A stretch of 64,000 nt of DNA from 66-474 sp044464225 (lineage in GTDB: Bacteria > Pseudomonadota > Gammaproteobacteria > Xanthomonadales > Rhodanobacteraceae). Shown here one piece after another: positions 16,042-25,761 of this stretch; within the stretch, counting starts at the first letter, position 1; every line of letters starts with the position of its first letter. The notes under the pieces are model-generated. The model worked only from the letters and a program-made list of their open reading frames with translations, searched no databases and was not told the DNA's origin. The position numbers were made by a program, and so were the translations under genes. Location of the stretch: assembly GCA_044464225.1 (NCBI GenBank), contig JBIQLN010000002.1, forward strand, positions 248,001 through 312,000. The letters are read 5' to 3'.

Positions 16042-18939
16042 ATGCCGTATGGCTTGATCTCCACCATCATCCTGTCGCTGCCGTTCGCGGCTGCGCTCGT
16101 CACGCCGCTGATCGGACGCGGCAATCGCAGGCGGACGACGTGGCTGATGACCGGCACTGCCGGCGTTTGCCTGGTCCTGTCGGCGTTGTTGTTCCCCGCG
16201 ATCGCAGAAGGCGAAGTGCTTCGCCAGACTTTTGCATGGGCGCCGGGGTTGGGACTGGATTTCACGGTGCGCGTGGATGGTCTGACCTGGCTGTTCCTGA
16301 TCCTGGTCAGCGGCATCGGTTTGCTGGTCGGCATCTACGCGGCCTATTACATGCCGCGCGAGTATCCGCTGGTCCGGTTCTACTCGCTGCTGCTGGGTTT
16401 CATGGGCGCCATGCTGGGCATCGTGATGTCCGGCAACGTGATCCAGCTGGTGTTCTTCTGGGAACTGACCAGCCTGTTCTCGTTCCTGCTGATCGGCTAC
16501 TGGCACCACGGCCGGTCGGCGCGCGACGCTGCACGCACGGCGCTGATCGTCACCGTCATGGGCGGGCTGTGCCTGTTGGCCGGCGTGCTGGTGCTGGCGC
16601 ACATCGCGGGCAGCTTCGACGTCGATGTCATCCTCGCCGCCGGCGACCGCATCCGCGAGAGCCCGCTGTACCTGCCGGCGCTGGTGCTGATCCTGCTCGG
16701 CGCATTCACCAAGAGCGCGCAGGTGCCTTTCCACTTCTGGCTGCCGCAGGCGATGTCGGCGCCCACGCCGGTGTCGGCGTATCTGCACTCGGCAACGATG
16801 GTGAAGGCTGGCGTGTTCCTGCTGCTGCGGTTCTGGCCGGTGCTGGCCGGCACCGAACCGTGGTTCTGGATCGTCGGTGGCGTCGGCCTGGCGACGATGC
16901 TGACGGGGGCATGGGCCGCGACGTTCCAGCACGACATGAAAGCGGTGCTGGCGTATTCGACCATCAGCCACCTCGGCCTGATCACGATGCTGGCGGGCCT
17001 CGGCAGCACGCTGGGCGTGGTGGCGGCGATCTTCCACACTGTCAACCACGCCACCTTCAAGGCCTCGATGTTCATGGCCGCGGGCGCGGTGGACCACGAA
17101 ACCGGCACGCGCGATCTGCGGCGGCTGGGCGGATTGCGCCACGTGATGCCGATCACCGCGACGCTGGCGGTGATCGCCGGCGCGGCGATGGCCGGCGTGC
17201 CGCTGCTCAACGGCTTCCTGTCCAAGGAGATGTTTTTCGCGGTGGCGCTGGGTGCCAACCATGGCCTGGCGCTGGATGCGCTGTCGGTGCTGGTCGCGGT
17301 GGCCGCGGCGGCGCTCGGCGTGACCTATTCGCTGCGGCTGGTGGGCGGCGCGTTCTTCGGTCCGCTGCGTCACGATTTTCCGCGCACGCCGCACGAGCCG
17401 CCGCGCTGGATGCGGTTTCCGATCGGGATCCTGGCGTTGGCCTGCCTTGCGGTGGGGATCTTCCCGGGGCGGGTCGTCGGGCCGCTCCTGCGCGCGGCCG
17501 CGGGGTCGGTGCTGGGCCCGCAACTGCCGGCCTATGACCTGGCGATCTGGCACGGCCTGACACCGCCGGTGCTGATGAGCGTGGTCGCGTTCGTCGCCGG
17601 GTGCGCGCTGTATCTCGCCATGCGACGGCACATTGCGACGCGCGACAGCACGCCGCTGATCGACCGGATCCATGCCCTGCGCTGGTTCGAGCGCGTGCTT
17701 GCATTCCTGACCACCACCCTGCCCGCCATGCAGGCGAAGGTCTTTCCGGGAAGGAAGCTGCAGGTGCAGTTGCTGCTGGTCGTGCTGCTGGCGGGCGTAT
17801 TCGGCGTGCTGGCCGCGCAGCCGTTGCCGGCGCCCACTCCGGGCATGCACGTCGATCCCGCGTTCGCGCTGCTGTGGCTGCTCGGCATCGCCTGCGCCAT
17901 CGGCGCAGCCACGCAGGCGAAGTTCCATCGCATGGCGGCGCTGATCCTCACAGCCGGCACCGGCCTGATGGTGTGCATCACCTTCGTGTGGCTGTCGGCG
18001 CCCGATCTTGCGGTCACGCAACTGGTGGTCGAATCGATCACCACGGTGCTGTTGCTGCTGGGCCTGCGCTGGTTGCCCAAGCGCATTCCGGGGCTGTCGC
18101 CGCTGAGCGGCCTCGCGCGCTACCGGCGCATCCGCGACGGCGTCGTCGCGATCGGCGTCGGGGTGGGCATTGCCGTCCTGGCATACACGGTGATGAATCA
18201 CCTGGTCGCCGATTCGGCGTCGCGCTTCTTTCTCGAACAGGCCCTGCCCGGCGGCGGCGGGCGCAACGTGGTCAACGTGATCCTGGTGGACTTCCGCGCA
18301 CTGGATACGCTCGGCGAAATCACGGTGCTCTCGATCGTGGCGCTGGCGGTGTTCGCACTGCTGTGGCGCTTCCGGCCGGCGGCCGAGAGCATCGGTTCGC
18401 CGCGGCAGCGTGGCGACCCTGCACCCGCGGAGGATGAAGCCCAGAGGGATCGACGCCAGACCGTCCTGGCCGATCAATTGGCGATTCCTGCACTGCTGAT
18501 CCTGCTGGTCGCGCCCCTGGTCGTGTTGTTCGCGCTGCACCTGTTCCTGCGCGGACACGACCTGCCCGGCGGCGGATTCGTCGCAGGCATCGCGGTGACG
18601 ATGGCGCTGATCGTGTTGTACATGGCGGGCGGCGCGCGCTGGCTGGAGGCACGGCTCAAGGTCGCGCCGGTGCGTTGGATCGGTGCAGGGCTGCTGCTGG
18701 CGATCGCCACCGGCCTGGCCGCGGTCGTGCTGGGCGATCCGTTCCTCACTTCGCACCACGGCCATTGGACGCTGCCGGTGCTCGGCGACGTTCCATTCAA
18801 CAGCGCACTGCTGTTCGACCTCGGCGTGTTCGCGGTGGTGTCGGGCGCCAGCGCGCTGATGCTGGTGGTGCTGGCGCACCAGTCGCTGCGGCGCGTGATC
18901 ACCGATGCGCCGCGCGAGGCCGACGAGGTGGAGTCCTGA
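16042..18939 (+). CDS. mrpA: Mrp/Pha cation:proton antiporter, fused subunits A and B
   Basis: This 965-residue inner-membrane protein is the main subunit of a Na+ or K+/H+ antiporter. The N-terminal ~500 residues are a NuoL-like proton channel with many membrane segments (FYSLLLGFMGAMLGIVMSGN, the conserved NHATFKASMFMAAG). The middle carries the MrpA-specific and MbhD-like segments (VTQLVVESITTVLLLLGLRW). The last ~150 residues (FLRGHDLPGGGFVAGIA) are an MrpB domain, so A and B are fused as in group 2 (PhaAB) systems. It is the first gene of a six-gene operon; its stop shares one base with the mrpC start. Confidence 0.95.
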   Translation: MPYGLISTIILSLPFAAALVTPLIGRGNRRRTTWLMTGTAGVCLVLSALLFPAIAEGEVLRQTFAWAPGLGLDFTVRVDGLTWLFLILVSGIGLLVGIYAAYYMPREYPLVRFYSLLLGFMGAMLGIVMSGNVIQLVFFWELTSLFSFLLIGYWHHGRSARDAARTALIVTVMGGLCLLAGVLVLAHIAGSFDVDVILAAGDRIRESPLYLPALVLILLGAFTKSAQVPFHFWLPQAMSAPTPVSAYLHSATMVKAGVFLLLRFWPVLAGTEPWFWIVGGVGLATMLTGAWAATFQHDMKAVLAYSTISHLGLITMLAGLGSTLGVVAAIFHTVNHATFKASMFMAAGAVDHETGTRDLRRLGGLRHVMPITATLAVIAGAAMAGVPLLNGFLSKEMFFAVALGANHGLALDALSVLVAVAAAALGVTYSLRLVGGAFFGPLRHDFPRTPHEPPRWMRFPIGILALACLAVGIFPGRVVGPLLRAAAGSVLGPQLPAYDLAIWHGLTPPVLMSVVAFVAGCALYLAMRRHIATRDSTPLIDRIHALRWFERVLAFLTTTLPAMQAKVFPGRKLQVQLLLVVLLAGVFGVLAAQPLPAPTPGMHVDPAFALLWLLGIACAIGAATQAKFHRMAALILTAGTGLMVCITFVWLSAPDLAVTQLVVESITTVLLLLGLRWLPKRIPGLSPLSGLARYRRIRDGVVAIGVGVGIAVLAYTVMNHLVADSASRFFLEQALPGGGGRNVVNVILVDFRALDTLGEITVLSIVALAVFALLWRFRPAAESIGSPRQRGDPAPAEDEAQRDRRQTVLADQLAIPALLILLVAPLVVLFALHLFLRGHDLPGGGFVAGIAVTMALIVLYMAGGARWLEARLKVAPVRWIGAGLLLAIATGLAAVVLGDPFLTSHHGHWTLPVLGDVPFNSALLFDLGVFAVVSGASALMLVVLAHQSLRRVITDAPREADEVES

Positions 18940-19277
18940 TGGAAGCCGTGCTTGCCATCGCGATCGGTGCCCTCGCGGGATCGGGGGTGTGGCTGTTGCT
19001 GCGGCCGCGCACCTTCCAGGTGATCATCGGGCTGACGCTGATTTCCTATGCGGTGAACCTGTTCATATTCTCGGTCGGCGGCCTGCGGGTCGGCGCCGAT
19101 CCGGTGCTCGGCGCGGCCACCGATCCTTCGCGTTACGCCGATCCACTGCCGCAGGCATTGGTGCTGACGGCGATCGTCATCGGTTTCGCGACGACGGCAT
19201 TGTTCCTGGTGGTGCTGCTGACGTCGCGTGGCCTGGCCGGCAACGACCACGTCGATGGCGAGGATGGCACGCCATGA
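18939..19277 (+). CDS. mrpC: Mrp/Pha antiporter subunit C
   Basis: This 112-residue protein is a NuoK-like subunit with three membrane helices (residues ~2–20, 28–48, 72–94) and the family motif IIGLTLISYAVNLFIF. The start at 18939 overlaps the mrpA stop (TGATG). An alternative longer frame starting in mrpA is ruled out by the clean N-terminal membrane segment here. Its stop overlaps the mrpD start. Confidence 0.93.
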   Translation: MEAVLAIAIGALAGSGVWLLLRPRTFQVIIGLTLISYAVNLFIFSVGGLRVGADPVLGAATDPSRYADPLPQALVLTAIVIGFATTALFLVVLLTSRGLAGNDHVDGEDGTP

Positions 19278-20848
19278 ACGCCTCGCTCGCGATCGCTCCG
19301 ATCCTGGTTCCGCTCGCGACGGCGGCCGTCCAGCTCCTGCTCGGCGTCCGCCTCCGGCGTTTCCGCGCGGGCTTGAGTTTCCTGTCGTGCGTCGCGCTGG
19401 TGGCCGTCGCCGCCATGCTGATGGCATCGGCGTCGGCCGGCGAAGGCATGACGCTGGTGTACAACCTTGGCGGCTGGCCCGCGCGGTTCGCGATCGTGCT
19501 GGTGGTGGATCGATTGTCGGCGCTGATGCTGCTGCTCACCGCGGTGCTGGCGCTCGCGGTACTGCCTTACGCGCTGGGCCGCTGGCAGCGCATGGGTCCG
19601 CATTTCCAGCCGCTCGTGCAGTTGCTGCTGGTGGGCTACAACGGCGCCTTCCTGACCGGCGACCTGTTCAACCTGTTCGTGTTTTTCGAAGTGCTGCTGG
19701 CCGCATCGTACGGGCTGGCACTGCACGGTTCCGGTGCGCGCCGGGTCGGCGCCGGCCTGCACTACATCGCGATCAACCTGACGGCCTCGATGCTGTTCCT
19801 GATCGGCGTCGGCCTGATCTTCGGCGTCACCGGCACCGTCAACATGGCGGTACTGGCGCATCTGGTTCCCGGGCTAACCGGAACGCCGCGCGCGCTGATG
19901 CACGCGGGCGCGGCGCTGCTGGGGCTGGCCTTCCTGATCAAGGCGGCCGTCTGGCCGGTGGGTTTCTGGCTGCCGCGCACCTATTCGGCCGCGATTCCGC
20001 CGGTGGCGGCGCTGTTTGCCGCGATGACCAAGCTCGGCATCTACGTGATCCTGCGCCTCAGCCTGCTGCTGTTCGGCGGCGATGCCGGCGCGGCGTCGAT
20101 GCACTTCGGCAGCGGCTGGCTGTTGTGGCTCGGCATCATCACGCTGGTGGTCGGCAGCATCGGCATGCTCGGCGCGCGCGAGCTGGGCAAGCTCGCCGCG
20201 TATTGCGTACTGGTGTCGTCGGGCACCCTGCTGGGCGCGGTCGCGCTGCACAGCCCGGCCGTCACCGCGGGCGCGCTGGCGTACCTCGTGATTTCCGTGC
20301 TCGCCATTGCCGCGTTCTTCCTGCTGGCGGGCCTGGTCGCGTCGCGCGAGTCGCCCGAAGGCGCGGCACAACTGGAGCCGTACGACCCCGCGGTCGACGC
20401 GTTGTTCGCCGCCGAGGACGAACGCCGGGTGACGAGTCCGGCACCGGTCGTGATCCTCGCCGCGTGTTTCCTGGCGTGCGCCCTGCTGTTGGGAGGCCTG
20501 CCGCCGCTCTCCGGATTCATCGCGAAATTCGCCCTGCTCGCTCCCATGCTCGGGTACGGCACGGGTGCGATCCTGCTGTTCGCGCTGACGATTGCCGCGG
20601 GGCTGTGTACCGTGATCGCGATGGCGCGCGCCGGCATCCAGATCTTCTGGGCCGACGAGGACCGGGAATTCCCGCGCGTCGAACCCGGCGAAACGATCTC
20701 GGTGGTGTCGCTGCTCGGCATCTGTCTCGTGCTCACCTTCGTCGCCGCCGCGCCGTGGAACTACCTCGTGGCCACCGCGCGCCAGATCCACGCGCCCGCG
20801 CATTACATCGAGGCGGTGACGGGACAAGCCACGGAGCCCCGGCCATGA
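19274..20848 (+). CDS. mrpD: Mrp/Pha antiporter subunit D
   Basis: This 524-residue polytopic protein is a NuoN/NuoM-like proton-conducting subunit. It contains TGDLFNLFVFFEVLLAASYG and the conserved lysine segment FLIKAAVWPVGFWLPRTY. The ATG at 19274 overlaps the mrpC stop as ATGA and opens directly on a membrane helix. Its stop overlaps mrpE in the same way, so subunits are probably made in fixed ratio by translational coupling. Confidence 0.95.
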   Translation: MNASLAIAPILVPLATAAVQLLLGVRLRRFRAGLSFLSCVALVAVAAMLMASASAGEGMTLVYNLGGWPARFAIVLVVDRLSALMLLLTAVLALAVLPYALGRWQRMGPHFQPLVQLLLVGYNGAFLTGDLFNLFVFFEVLLAASYGLALHGSGARRVGAGLHYIAINLTASMLFLIGVGLIFGVTGTVNMAVLAHLVPGLTGTPRALMHAGAALLGLAFLIKAAVWPVGFWLPRTYSAAIPPVAALFAAMTKLGIYVILRLSLLLFGGDAGAASMHFGSGWLLWLGIITLVVGSIGMLGARELGKLAAYCVLVSSGTLLGAVALHSPAVTAGALAYLVISVLAIAAFFLLAGLVASRESPEGAAQLEPYDPAVDALFAAEDERRVTSPAPVVILAACFLACALLLGGLPPLSGFIAKFALLAPMLGYGTGAILLFALTIAAGLCTVIAMARAGIQIFWADEDREFPRVEPGETISVVSLLGICLVLTFVAAAPWNYLVATARQIHAPAHYIEAVTGQATEPRP

Positions 20849-21330
20849 GGCGCTGGCTGCCGCACCCGTGGGTCGCCCTGTGGCTGCTGGTGGCATGGCT
20901 GTTGTTGCAGCAAAGGCTTTCCGCTTCGACGCTCCTGCTCGGCATCTTGCTGGCGCTCGCGCTGTCCTGGTCGCTCGGCAAGCTGGAGCTGCCGCGGGTG
21001 CGCGTGCGCCGTCCGGGCACCTTGCTCATGTTGCTCGCGCGGGTGTTCGCCGACATCGTCCGCTCCAACATCGCAGTCGCGAAAATCATCGTCTCGCCCC
21101 GATCGCGCGCCTTCTCCGGGTTCGTCACGATTCCGCTGGAAATGACCAACCCGTACGCGCTGGCATTGCTGGCCTGCATCATCACCGCGACCCCGGGCAC
21201 GATCTGGGTCAGCCATGATTCGCGGCACCGGGTGCTGGTGATCCACGTGCTCGACCTCGTCGATGAAGCGGCCTGGATCGCCCACATCAAACAACGTTAC
21301 GAACAGGCGCTGCTGCGCATCTTCCAATGA
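20845..21330 (+). CDS. mrpE: Mrp/Pha antiporter subunit E
   Basis: This 161-residue protein has two N-terminal membrane segments and a cytoplasmic C-terminal part, as usual for MrpE. ADIVRSNIAVAKIIVSPRSR and NPYALALLACIITATPGT are characteristic. The ATG at 20845 overlaps the mrpD stop; the stop overlaps the mrpF start. Confidence 0.93.
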   Translation: MRRWLPHPWVALWLLVAWLLLQQRLSASTLLLGILLALALSWSLGKLELPRVRVRRPGTLLMLLARVFADIVRSNIAVAKIIVSPRSRAFSGFVTIPLEMTNPYALALLACIITATPGTIWVSHDSRHRVLVIHVLDLVDEAAWIAHIKQRYEQALLRIFQ

Positions 21331-21608
21331 CCTCCAGTCTCGCGACCGCCGCCATCATCGCTGCCCAGTTCCTGCTGTTGCTGGGCATGGGCATGGCGAT
21401 CATCCGCATGGTGCGCGGACCGCGCGCGCAGGACCGGGTGCTGGCACTGGACGCGCTGTACATCGACGGCATGCTGTTGTTGCTGACCATCGGCATCCGC
21501 ACCGGCAGCATCCTGTATGTCGAGGCCGGCTTGATCATCGCGTTGCTCGGCTTTGCATCGACCGCCGCCTTCGCCAAATTCCTGCTGCGCGGCGAGGTGA
21601 TCGAATGA
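21327..21608 (+). CDS. mrpF: Mrp/Pha antiporter subunit F
   Basis: This 93-residue protein has three membrane helices and the MrpF/PhaF motif MVRGPRAQDRVLALDAL between the first two. The Asp in this loop is conserved in the family. Start and stop both overlap neighbours by four bases (ATGA). Confidence 0.93.
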   Translation: MTSSLATAAIIAAQFLLLLGMGMAIIRMVRGPRAQDRVLALDALYIDGMLLLLTIGIRTGSILYVEAGLIIALLGFASTAAFAKFLLRGEVIE

Positions 21609-21979
21609 GCGTGCCCGCGACCCTGCCCCCTTGGGTCGCGCTCGTGGCCGGCGTGCTGGTGCTCGCCGGCGCGCTGCTGACGTGCATCGGATCGGCGGGC
21701 CTGCTGCGCCTCGCCACGTTCTACCGTCGCGTGCACGCCCCGACCCTCGGCACCACGCTGGGCATGTACCTGGTGCTGGCCGGCACCATCGTGTTCTTCT
21801 GGGTGGGCGAAGGCCGCCCGGCGCTGCACGTCATCCTGATCGGTGTATGCGTCAGCACCACCACGCCGATTTCCCTGATGCTGCTCGTCCGCGCCGCACT
21901 GGAGCGCGACCGGCGCGCCGGCGTGCCGACCACCGATCCGCCCGACGCCGAAGCGGATGACGGCGCGCCGCAGTCCTGA
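21605..21979 (+). CDS. mrpG: Mrp/Pha antiporter subunit G
   Basis: This 124-residue protein is the last Mrp subunit. It has three membrane helices with the motif GLLRLATFYRRVHAPTLGTT, which defines the MnhG/PhaG family, and an acidic C-terminal tail. It starts at 21605, overlapping the mrpF stop. The operon ends here; the next gene begins 37 bases downstream and may be co-transcribed. Confidence 0.93.
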   Translation: MSVPATLPPWVALVAGVLVLAGALLTCIGSAGLLRLATFYRRVHAPTLGTTLGMYLVLAGTIVFFWVGEGRPALHVILIGVCVSTTTPISLMLLVRAALERDRRAGVPTTDPPDAEADDGAPQS

Positions 21980-22016
21980 TCGCGTATCCTGCGCCAACCT
22001 CCACGACGGGCAGACC

Positions 22017-22586
22017 ATGGATGCCTTCAGCTACCTCTCGGTCCTGATTTCGATCATCCTGGGCCTTGCGGTGACGCAGGTGCTGCAAGGTTTTCGCGGC
22101 CTGATGCTGGCGCGCTCGCGGGTGCGCGGCTATTGGCCGGCGCTGGTATGGGCGGTGCTGGTGCTGGTGCTCTGCGTGCAGGTGTGGTGGGCGATGTTCG
22201 ACCTGAGCCTGCGCCCCGCCGCGCGCTGGACATTCTTCGATTTCAGCCTGGTGCTGCTGCAGACCGTGCCGCTTTACCTGATGGCCGGACTGGCGTTGCC
22301 GGACGTCGATGTCGAGCGGGGGCTGGATCTGCGCGACCACTATTACGCGCACCACCGCTGGTACTTCTCGATGCTGGTGTTGCTGATCGGCGTCAGCTTC
22401 GCGAAGGTGCGGATACTCACGGGCCACTGGCCACGGCTGATGGATTCCGGTTTCCTGCTGGTCTTCATGGTCGGCGCTGCGATAGGCGCGTGGACCCGGC
22501 GCGAGTGGTACCACAAGCTGCAGGCTCCGCTGGCGGCGATTGGCATCGTCACCTACATCTTCGTGCTGTTCGCGCACCTGCGCTGA
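22017..22586 (+). CDS. Conserved integral membrane protein of unknown function
   Basis: This 189-residue protein has about six hydrophobic segments (residues ~5–25, 45–65, 78–98, 115–135, 145–160, 168–186) and no recognisable catalytic motif. I do not recognise the family. The start is the ATG at 22017, where the first membrane helix begins; an in-frame ATG at 21957 would lie inside mrpG. It follows mrpG closely, but nothing ties it functionally to the antiporter. Confidence 0.75.
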   Translation: MDAFSYLSVLISIILGLAVTQVLQGFRGLMLARSRVRGYWPALVWAVLVLVLCVQVWWAMFDLSLRPAARWTFFDFSLVLLQTVPLYLMAGLALPDVDVERGLDLRDHYYAHHRWYFSMLVLLIGVSFAKVRILTGHWPRLMDSGFLLVFMVGAAIGAWTRREWYHKLQAPLAAIGIVTYIFVLFAHLR

Positions 22587-22602
22587 CGCGAGGCGCCGTC
22601 CC

Positions 22603-23484
22603 CTATGGCCGTCCCCGGCCATCCGGCGGCCACCGCAGATCCGCCACCACCGGAAAATGATCCGACGGATAGAGATGGCCCTCGTGCATCGTCACGGTGC
22701 GGACATCTCCCACCCGAAACCCCCGCACCAGGATCCAGTCGATGCGCTCGGCGGGTTTGCCGGTGAAGTCGTGGAAGGTCTTGCCGGGCCCGCTGCGGCG
22801 CGGCGCCACCAGCCAGGCATCGCGCAGATGCCGGGTCAGCATCGCGTGCACCTTGCCGTCGGGCGTGGTGTTGAAATCACCCGTCAGCATCAGGGGTTCG
22901 TCGGCCGGCAGCCGGGCAATTCGCGCCAGGATCACCGCCGCGCCTTTTTCGCGCGCCGCGTCGTCCTCCTCGCGGTACGGCAGGTGGGTATTGAACAGGA
23001 CAAACGTGCGGCCATCGTCCTTCCGCTGGAAGCGCGCCCACGTGACCATGCGCGGGAATGGCGTGCCCCACGTGTCGCTGCCCGGCACGTCCGGCGTGTC
23101 CGACAACCAGAAGTTGCCGGAGTCCAGCACGCGCAATGAGTCGGTGCGGTAGAACACGCCCATGTGTTCGTCGTCCTCGCCGCCCTTGCGGCCCATTCCG
23201 AACCACGCGTACTCCGGCAGCTTGGCAACGATGTAGTCGCCCTGGACCTTGTACAGCTCCTGGGTGCCGAACACGTCCGGATGCTGGTCGTGGATCGTTT
23301 TCACGAGCAAGTCGCGCCGCGCCTCCCAGCGCTCCGGCCCATCCGACGCCATCGGCAGGCGCACGTTGAACGTCATCACCCGCAGCGTGTCGGCGGCGCG
23401 GGCGGGATGGGCGAAGAGGCCGGAGGCGGCGAACCCCAGTGCGAACACCCACGCGTGCGGGATCTGCATGATGCGCTCCGCCAT
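22603..23484 (-). CDS. Secreted endonuclease/exonuclease/phosphatase family protein
   Basis: This 293-residue EEP-fold hydrolase has a signal peptide (HAWVFALGFAASGLFAHPARA), so it acts in the periplasm or outside. EEP motifs are VMTFNVRLP, DVFGTQELYKVQ (metal-binding Glu), NTHLPY, LTGDFNTTP (catalytic Asp and Asn) and the terminal PSDHFPVVADL. Secreted members of this group act on nucleic acids, phospholipids or sugar phosphates; the substrate here is unknown. It is convergent with the membrane protein at 22017 and divergent from the broken MFS gene. A second possible start lies five codons downstream. Confidence 0.88.
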   Translation of the reverse strand: MAERIMQIPHAWVFALGFAASGLFAHPARAADTLRVMTFNVRLPMASDGPERWEARRDLLVKTIHDQHPDVFGTQELYKVQGDYIVAKLPEYAWFGMGRKGGEDDEHMGVFYRTDSLRVLDSGNFWLSDTPDVPGSDTWGTPFPRMVTWARFQRKDDGRTFVLFNTHLPYREEDDAAREKGAAVILARIARLPADEPLMLTGDFNTTPDGKVHAMLTRHLRDAWLVAPRRSGPGKTFHDFTGKPAERIDWILVRGFRVGDVRTVTMHEGHLYPSDHFPVVADLRWPPDGRGRP

Positions 23485-23651
23485 GCGACGACACCGGTGA
23501 CTCTAGCAGTTGCAGCCATCGGAGATGACGCCGCGCGCCGCTGACACTGCGTGGACTCCGGACTTCGACGACGAACGAAGTGTGCAAAGCGCCCCGTGGC
23601 ATGCTGGTCGCCCCCGTGGAAGCTGATACGCTGGTTGGGTCTCGCACTGGA

Positions 23652-24846
23652 ATGCAGATGCAACGCATGCACGGAAGCGCGCAACGGCCGATGTGGATTG
23701 CGGCCATCGGCATCGGCCTGCTGTACGTCGGCAGTACCCTGCTGACTCCGCTGTATCCGATCTATCGACGGCAGTTCCATTTCTCGGAACTGATCGTCAC
23801 CGCCGTCTACGCGGTGTACGTGATCGGCAATCTCGGTGCTGTTTTTCTTCGGCCGTCTTTCCGACCAGGTCGGGCGGCGCCCGGCCGCGCTGATCGCGAT
23901 CGGCATCACCGGCGCCAGCGGGTTGCTGTTTCTTTTTTCGCGCAGCGTGGCATGGCTGTTTCCGGCGCGCATCCTCAATGGCTTCGCGGCGGGATTGGGC
24001 GCGGCCGCACTGACGGCATGGATCGCGGAACTGGAACCGCACGGCGACCGCGTGCGCGCCGCGATCGTGGCGAGTACCGCCAATCTGGGTGGCCTGGCGT
24101 TCGGCGCCCTGCTCGCCGGTGCCCTTGCGCAGTTTGCGCCGTGGCCGCTGCGCCTGCCGTACATCGCCTTCCTGCTGTTGCTGATCGCGATGTTCGCGGC
24201 ACTGTGTTCCGTGAAGGAAACCGTGCAACGACCGGTACGCTCGACCGCCGAACTCGAATTGCGTCCGCGCATCGGCGTGCCGCGCGAACTGCGTCTCGCG
24301 TTCGTCGCGCCGGCGGCATTGGCATTCGCCGCATTTGCCCTGGGCGGCTTCTACGCCGCGCTGGCGCCCGAAATGCTGACGCGCAGCCTGCATCACGGTG
24401 CGCCGCTGATCGTCGGCGGCATCGTGGCATTGTTCTTCGCCTGCGGTGCCGCCACCGCGGTATTCACGCATGCGCTGCACGGCCGCCGGGCGATGCTCGC
24501 GGCACTGGCGCTGCTGTGGCCGGGCCTCGGATTGCTCACGCTGGCGGAAGCGCTGCCGTCGATGACGCTGCTGGTGCTGGCCACGCTCCTCACCGGCGCG
24601 GCGATGGCGTTGGGTTATCGCGGCAGCCTGCAGATCGTCAACGAGATCGCCCCGGAACGGCAGCGCGCTGAACTTGTGTCGAGCTACCTGCTGGTCTGTT
24701 ACAGCGCCAATTCCCTGCCCGTGATCGGGGTGGGACTGCTGTCGCTGCCGATCGGGGCGGTGGATGCGCACCGCGTATTCGCGATCGTGCTGGTGATGCT
24801 GGCCTCGCTCGCCTGCGCGGTCGGGGTGCGTTATGCCCCGCACTGA
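23652..24846 (+). pseudogene. MFS transporter with a single-base frameshift
   Basis: The first frame (from 23652) gives the N-terminus and first two membrane helices up to YAVYVIGNLGAV. The rest of a 12-helix major facilitator lies in the next frame and ends at 24846. The switch falls at a run of five T at 23842–23846. With four T the sequence reads through as GNLGAVFFGRLSDQVGRR, a perfect MFS motif A. The break is therefore one extra T in a homopolymer: a true mutation, a sequencing error or slippage. A GTG at 23836 could start a truncated product. The substrate is unknown, probably drug or sugar efflux. It ends 16 bases inside the convergent hydrolase gene. Confidence 0.8.
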
Positions 24847-25733
24847 TGCGGATCAGTGCCCCCGATGCGGTTCAGCGGCAGGCGCAGGTACTGCCGTCCA
24901 TCCGCGCCCGCCGGCGGCAAGCGTCCACCGCGAATGTTGACCTGCAACGCGGGCAGCAAAAGACGGGGTACCGGCAGCGTCGCATCACGCGCGCGGCGCT
25001 TGGCGACGAATTCGTCTGCGCCCACGCCGCCGCCGACCTGCACGTTCTCCTGGGCCTCGCACGCGATCGTGGTTTCACGACAAACCGCACGGGCGGGCGG
25101 GGGATAGTCGTGGCACAGGAACAGACGCGTGGATGGCGGCAAAGCCAGGATCCTGCGAATCGAGGCATACAACTGCGCGGCATCGCCGCCCGGGAAATCG
25201 CAGCGCGCGGTGCCGATGTCCGGCGCGAACAGCGTGTCGCCGACGAAGGCGGCGTTGCCCGCGACATACGTGAGGCTGTCGCAGGTGTGGCCGGGGGTGC
25301 CCATCACGCACACCTGCAGGGATCCGACCGGCAACACCTCCCCGTCATCCAGCAACCGATCGAACTGGCTGCCGTCGGCGGCGAAATCTTCGCCCAGCCC
25401 GAACATCTCGCTGAAATGGGCCTGCACGCCAAGGATGCCACGCCCGATCGCGATCGGCGCCCCAAGCACCTCCTGCAGGTAACCCGCCGCGCTCAGGTGA
25501 TCGGCGTGCGCATGGGTTTCGAGGATCCAGGCCGTCTGCAAACCGCGCTGGCGCACGAACGCGAGCACCGCATCCGCGCTCGTCGTGGCGGTGCGCGCGG
25601 CCGCCGCGTCGTAATCGAGCACCGGATCGATGATCGCGCCGGTTTCGCCATCGTGGACGACGTGCGTCCAGGTGCCGGTGTCCTTGTGGAAGAACGATTC
25701 GACTTCGGGATGGGATGGCTCGATGCGCGGCAT
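24831..25733 (-). CDS. MBL-fold hydrolase, persulfide dioxygenase-like
   Basis: This 300-residue cytosolic metallo-beta-lactamase-fold protein has the metal-binding motif ETHAHADHLSA, the third His in GTPGHTCDSL, the bridging Asp in GDTLFAPDIG, and a terminal His in CHDYPPP. SFFHKDTGTWTHVVHDGETG and GTARCDFPGGDA are typical of the ETHE1/Blh group. These enzymes oxidise glutathione persulfide to sulfite in sulfide detoxification. Some relatives are glyoxalase II-like, so the exact reaction is inferred. It is 28 bases downstream of the ABM-domain gene on the same strand. Confidence 0.85.
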   Translation of the reverse strand: MPRIEPSHPEVESFFHKDTGTWTHVVHDGETGAIIDPVLDYDAAAARTATTSADAVLAFVRQRGLQTAWILETHAHADHLSAAGYLQEVLGAPIAIGRGILGVQAHFSEMFGLGEDFAADGSQFDRLLDDGEVLPVGSLQVCVMGTPGHTCDSLTYVAGNAAFVGDTLFAPDIGTARCDFPGGDAAQLYASIRRILALPPSTRLFLCHDYPPPARAVCRETTIACEAQENVQVGGGVGADEFVAKRRARDATLPVPRLLLPALQVNIRGGRLPPAGADGRQYLRLPLNRIGGTDPHQCGA

Positions 25734-25761
25734 GGCTGTCTCCCTTGCAACGCGGCGGTCG

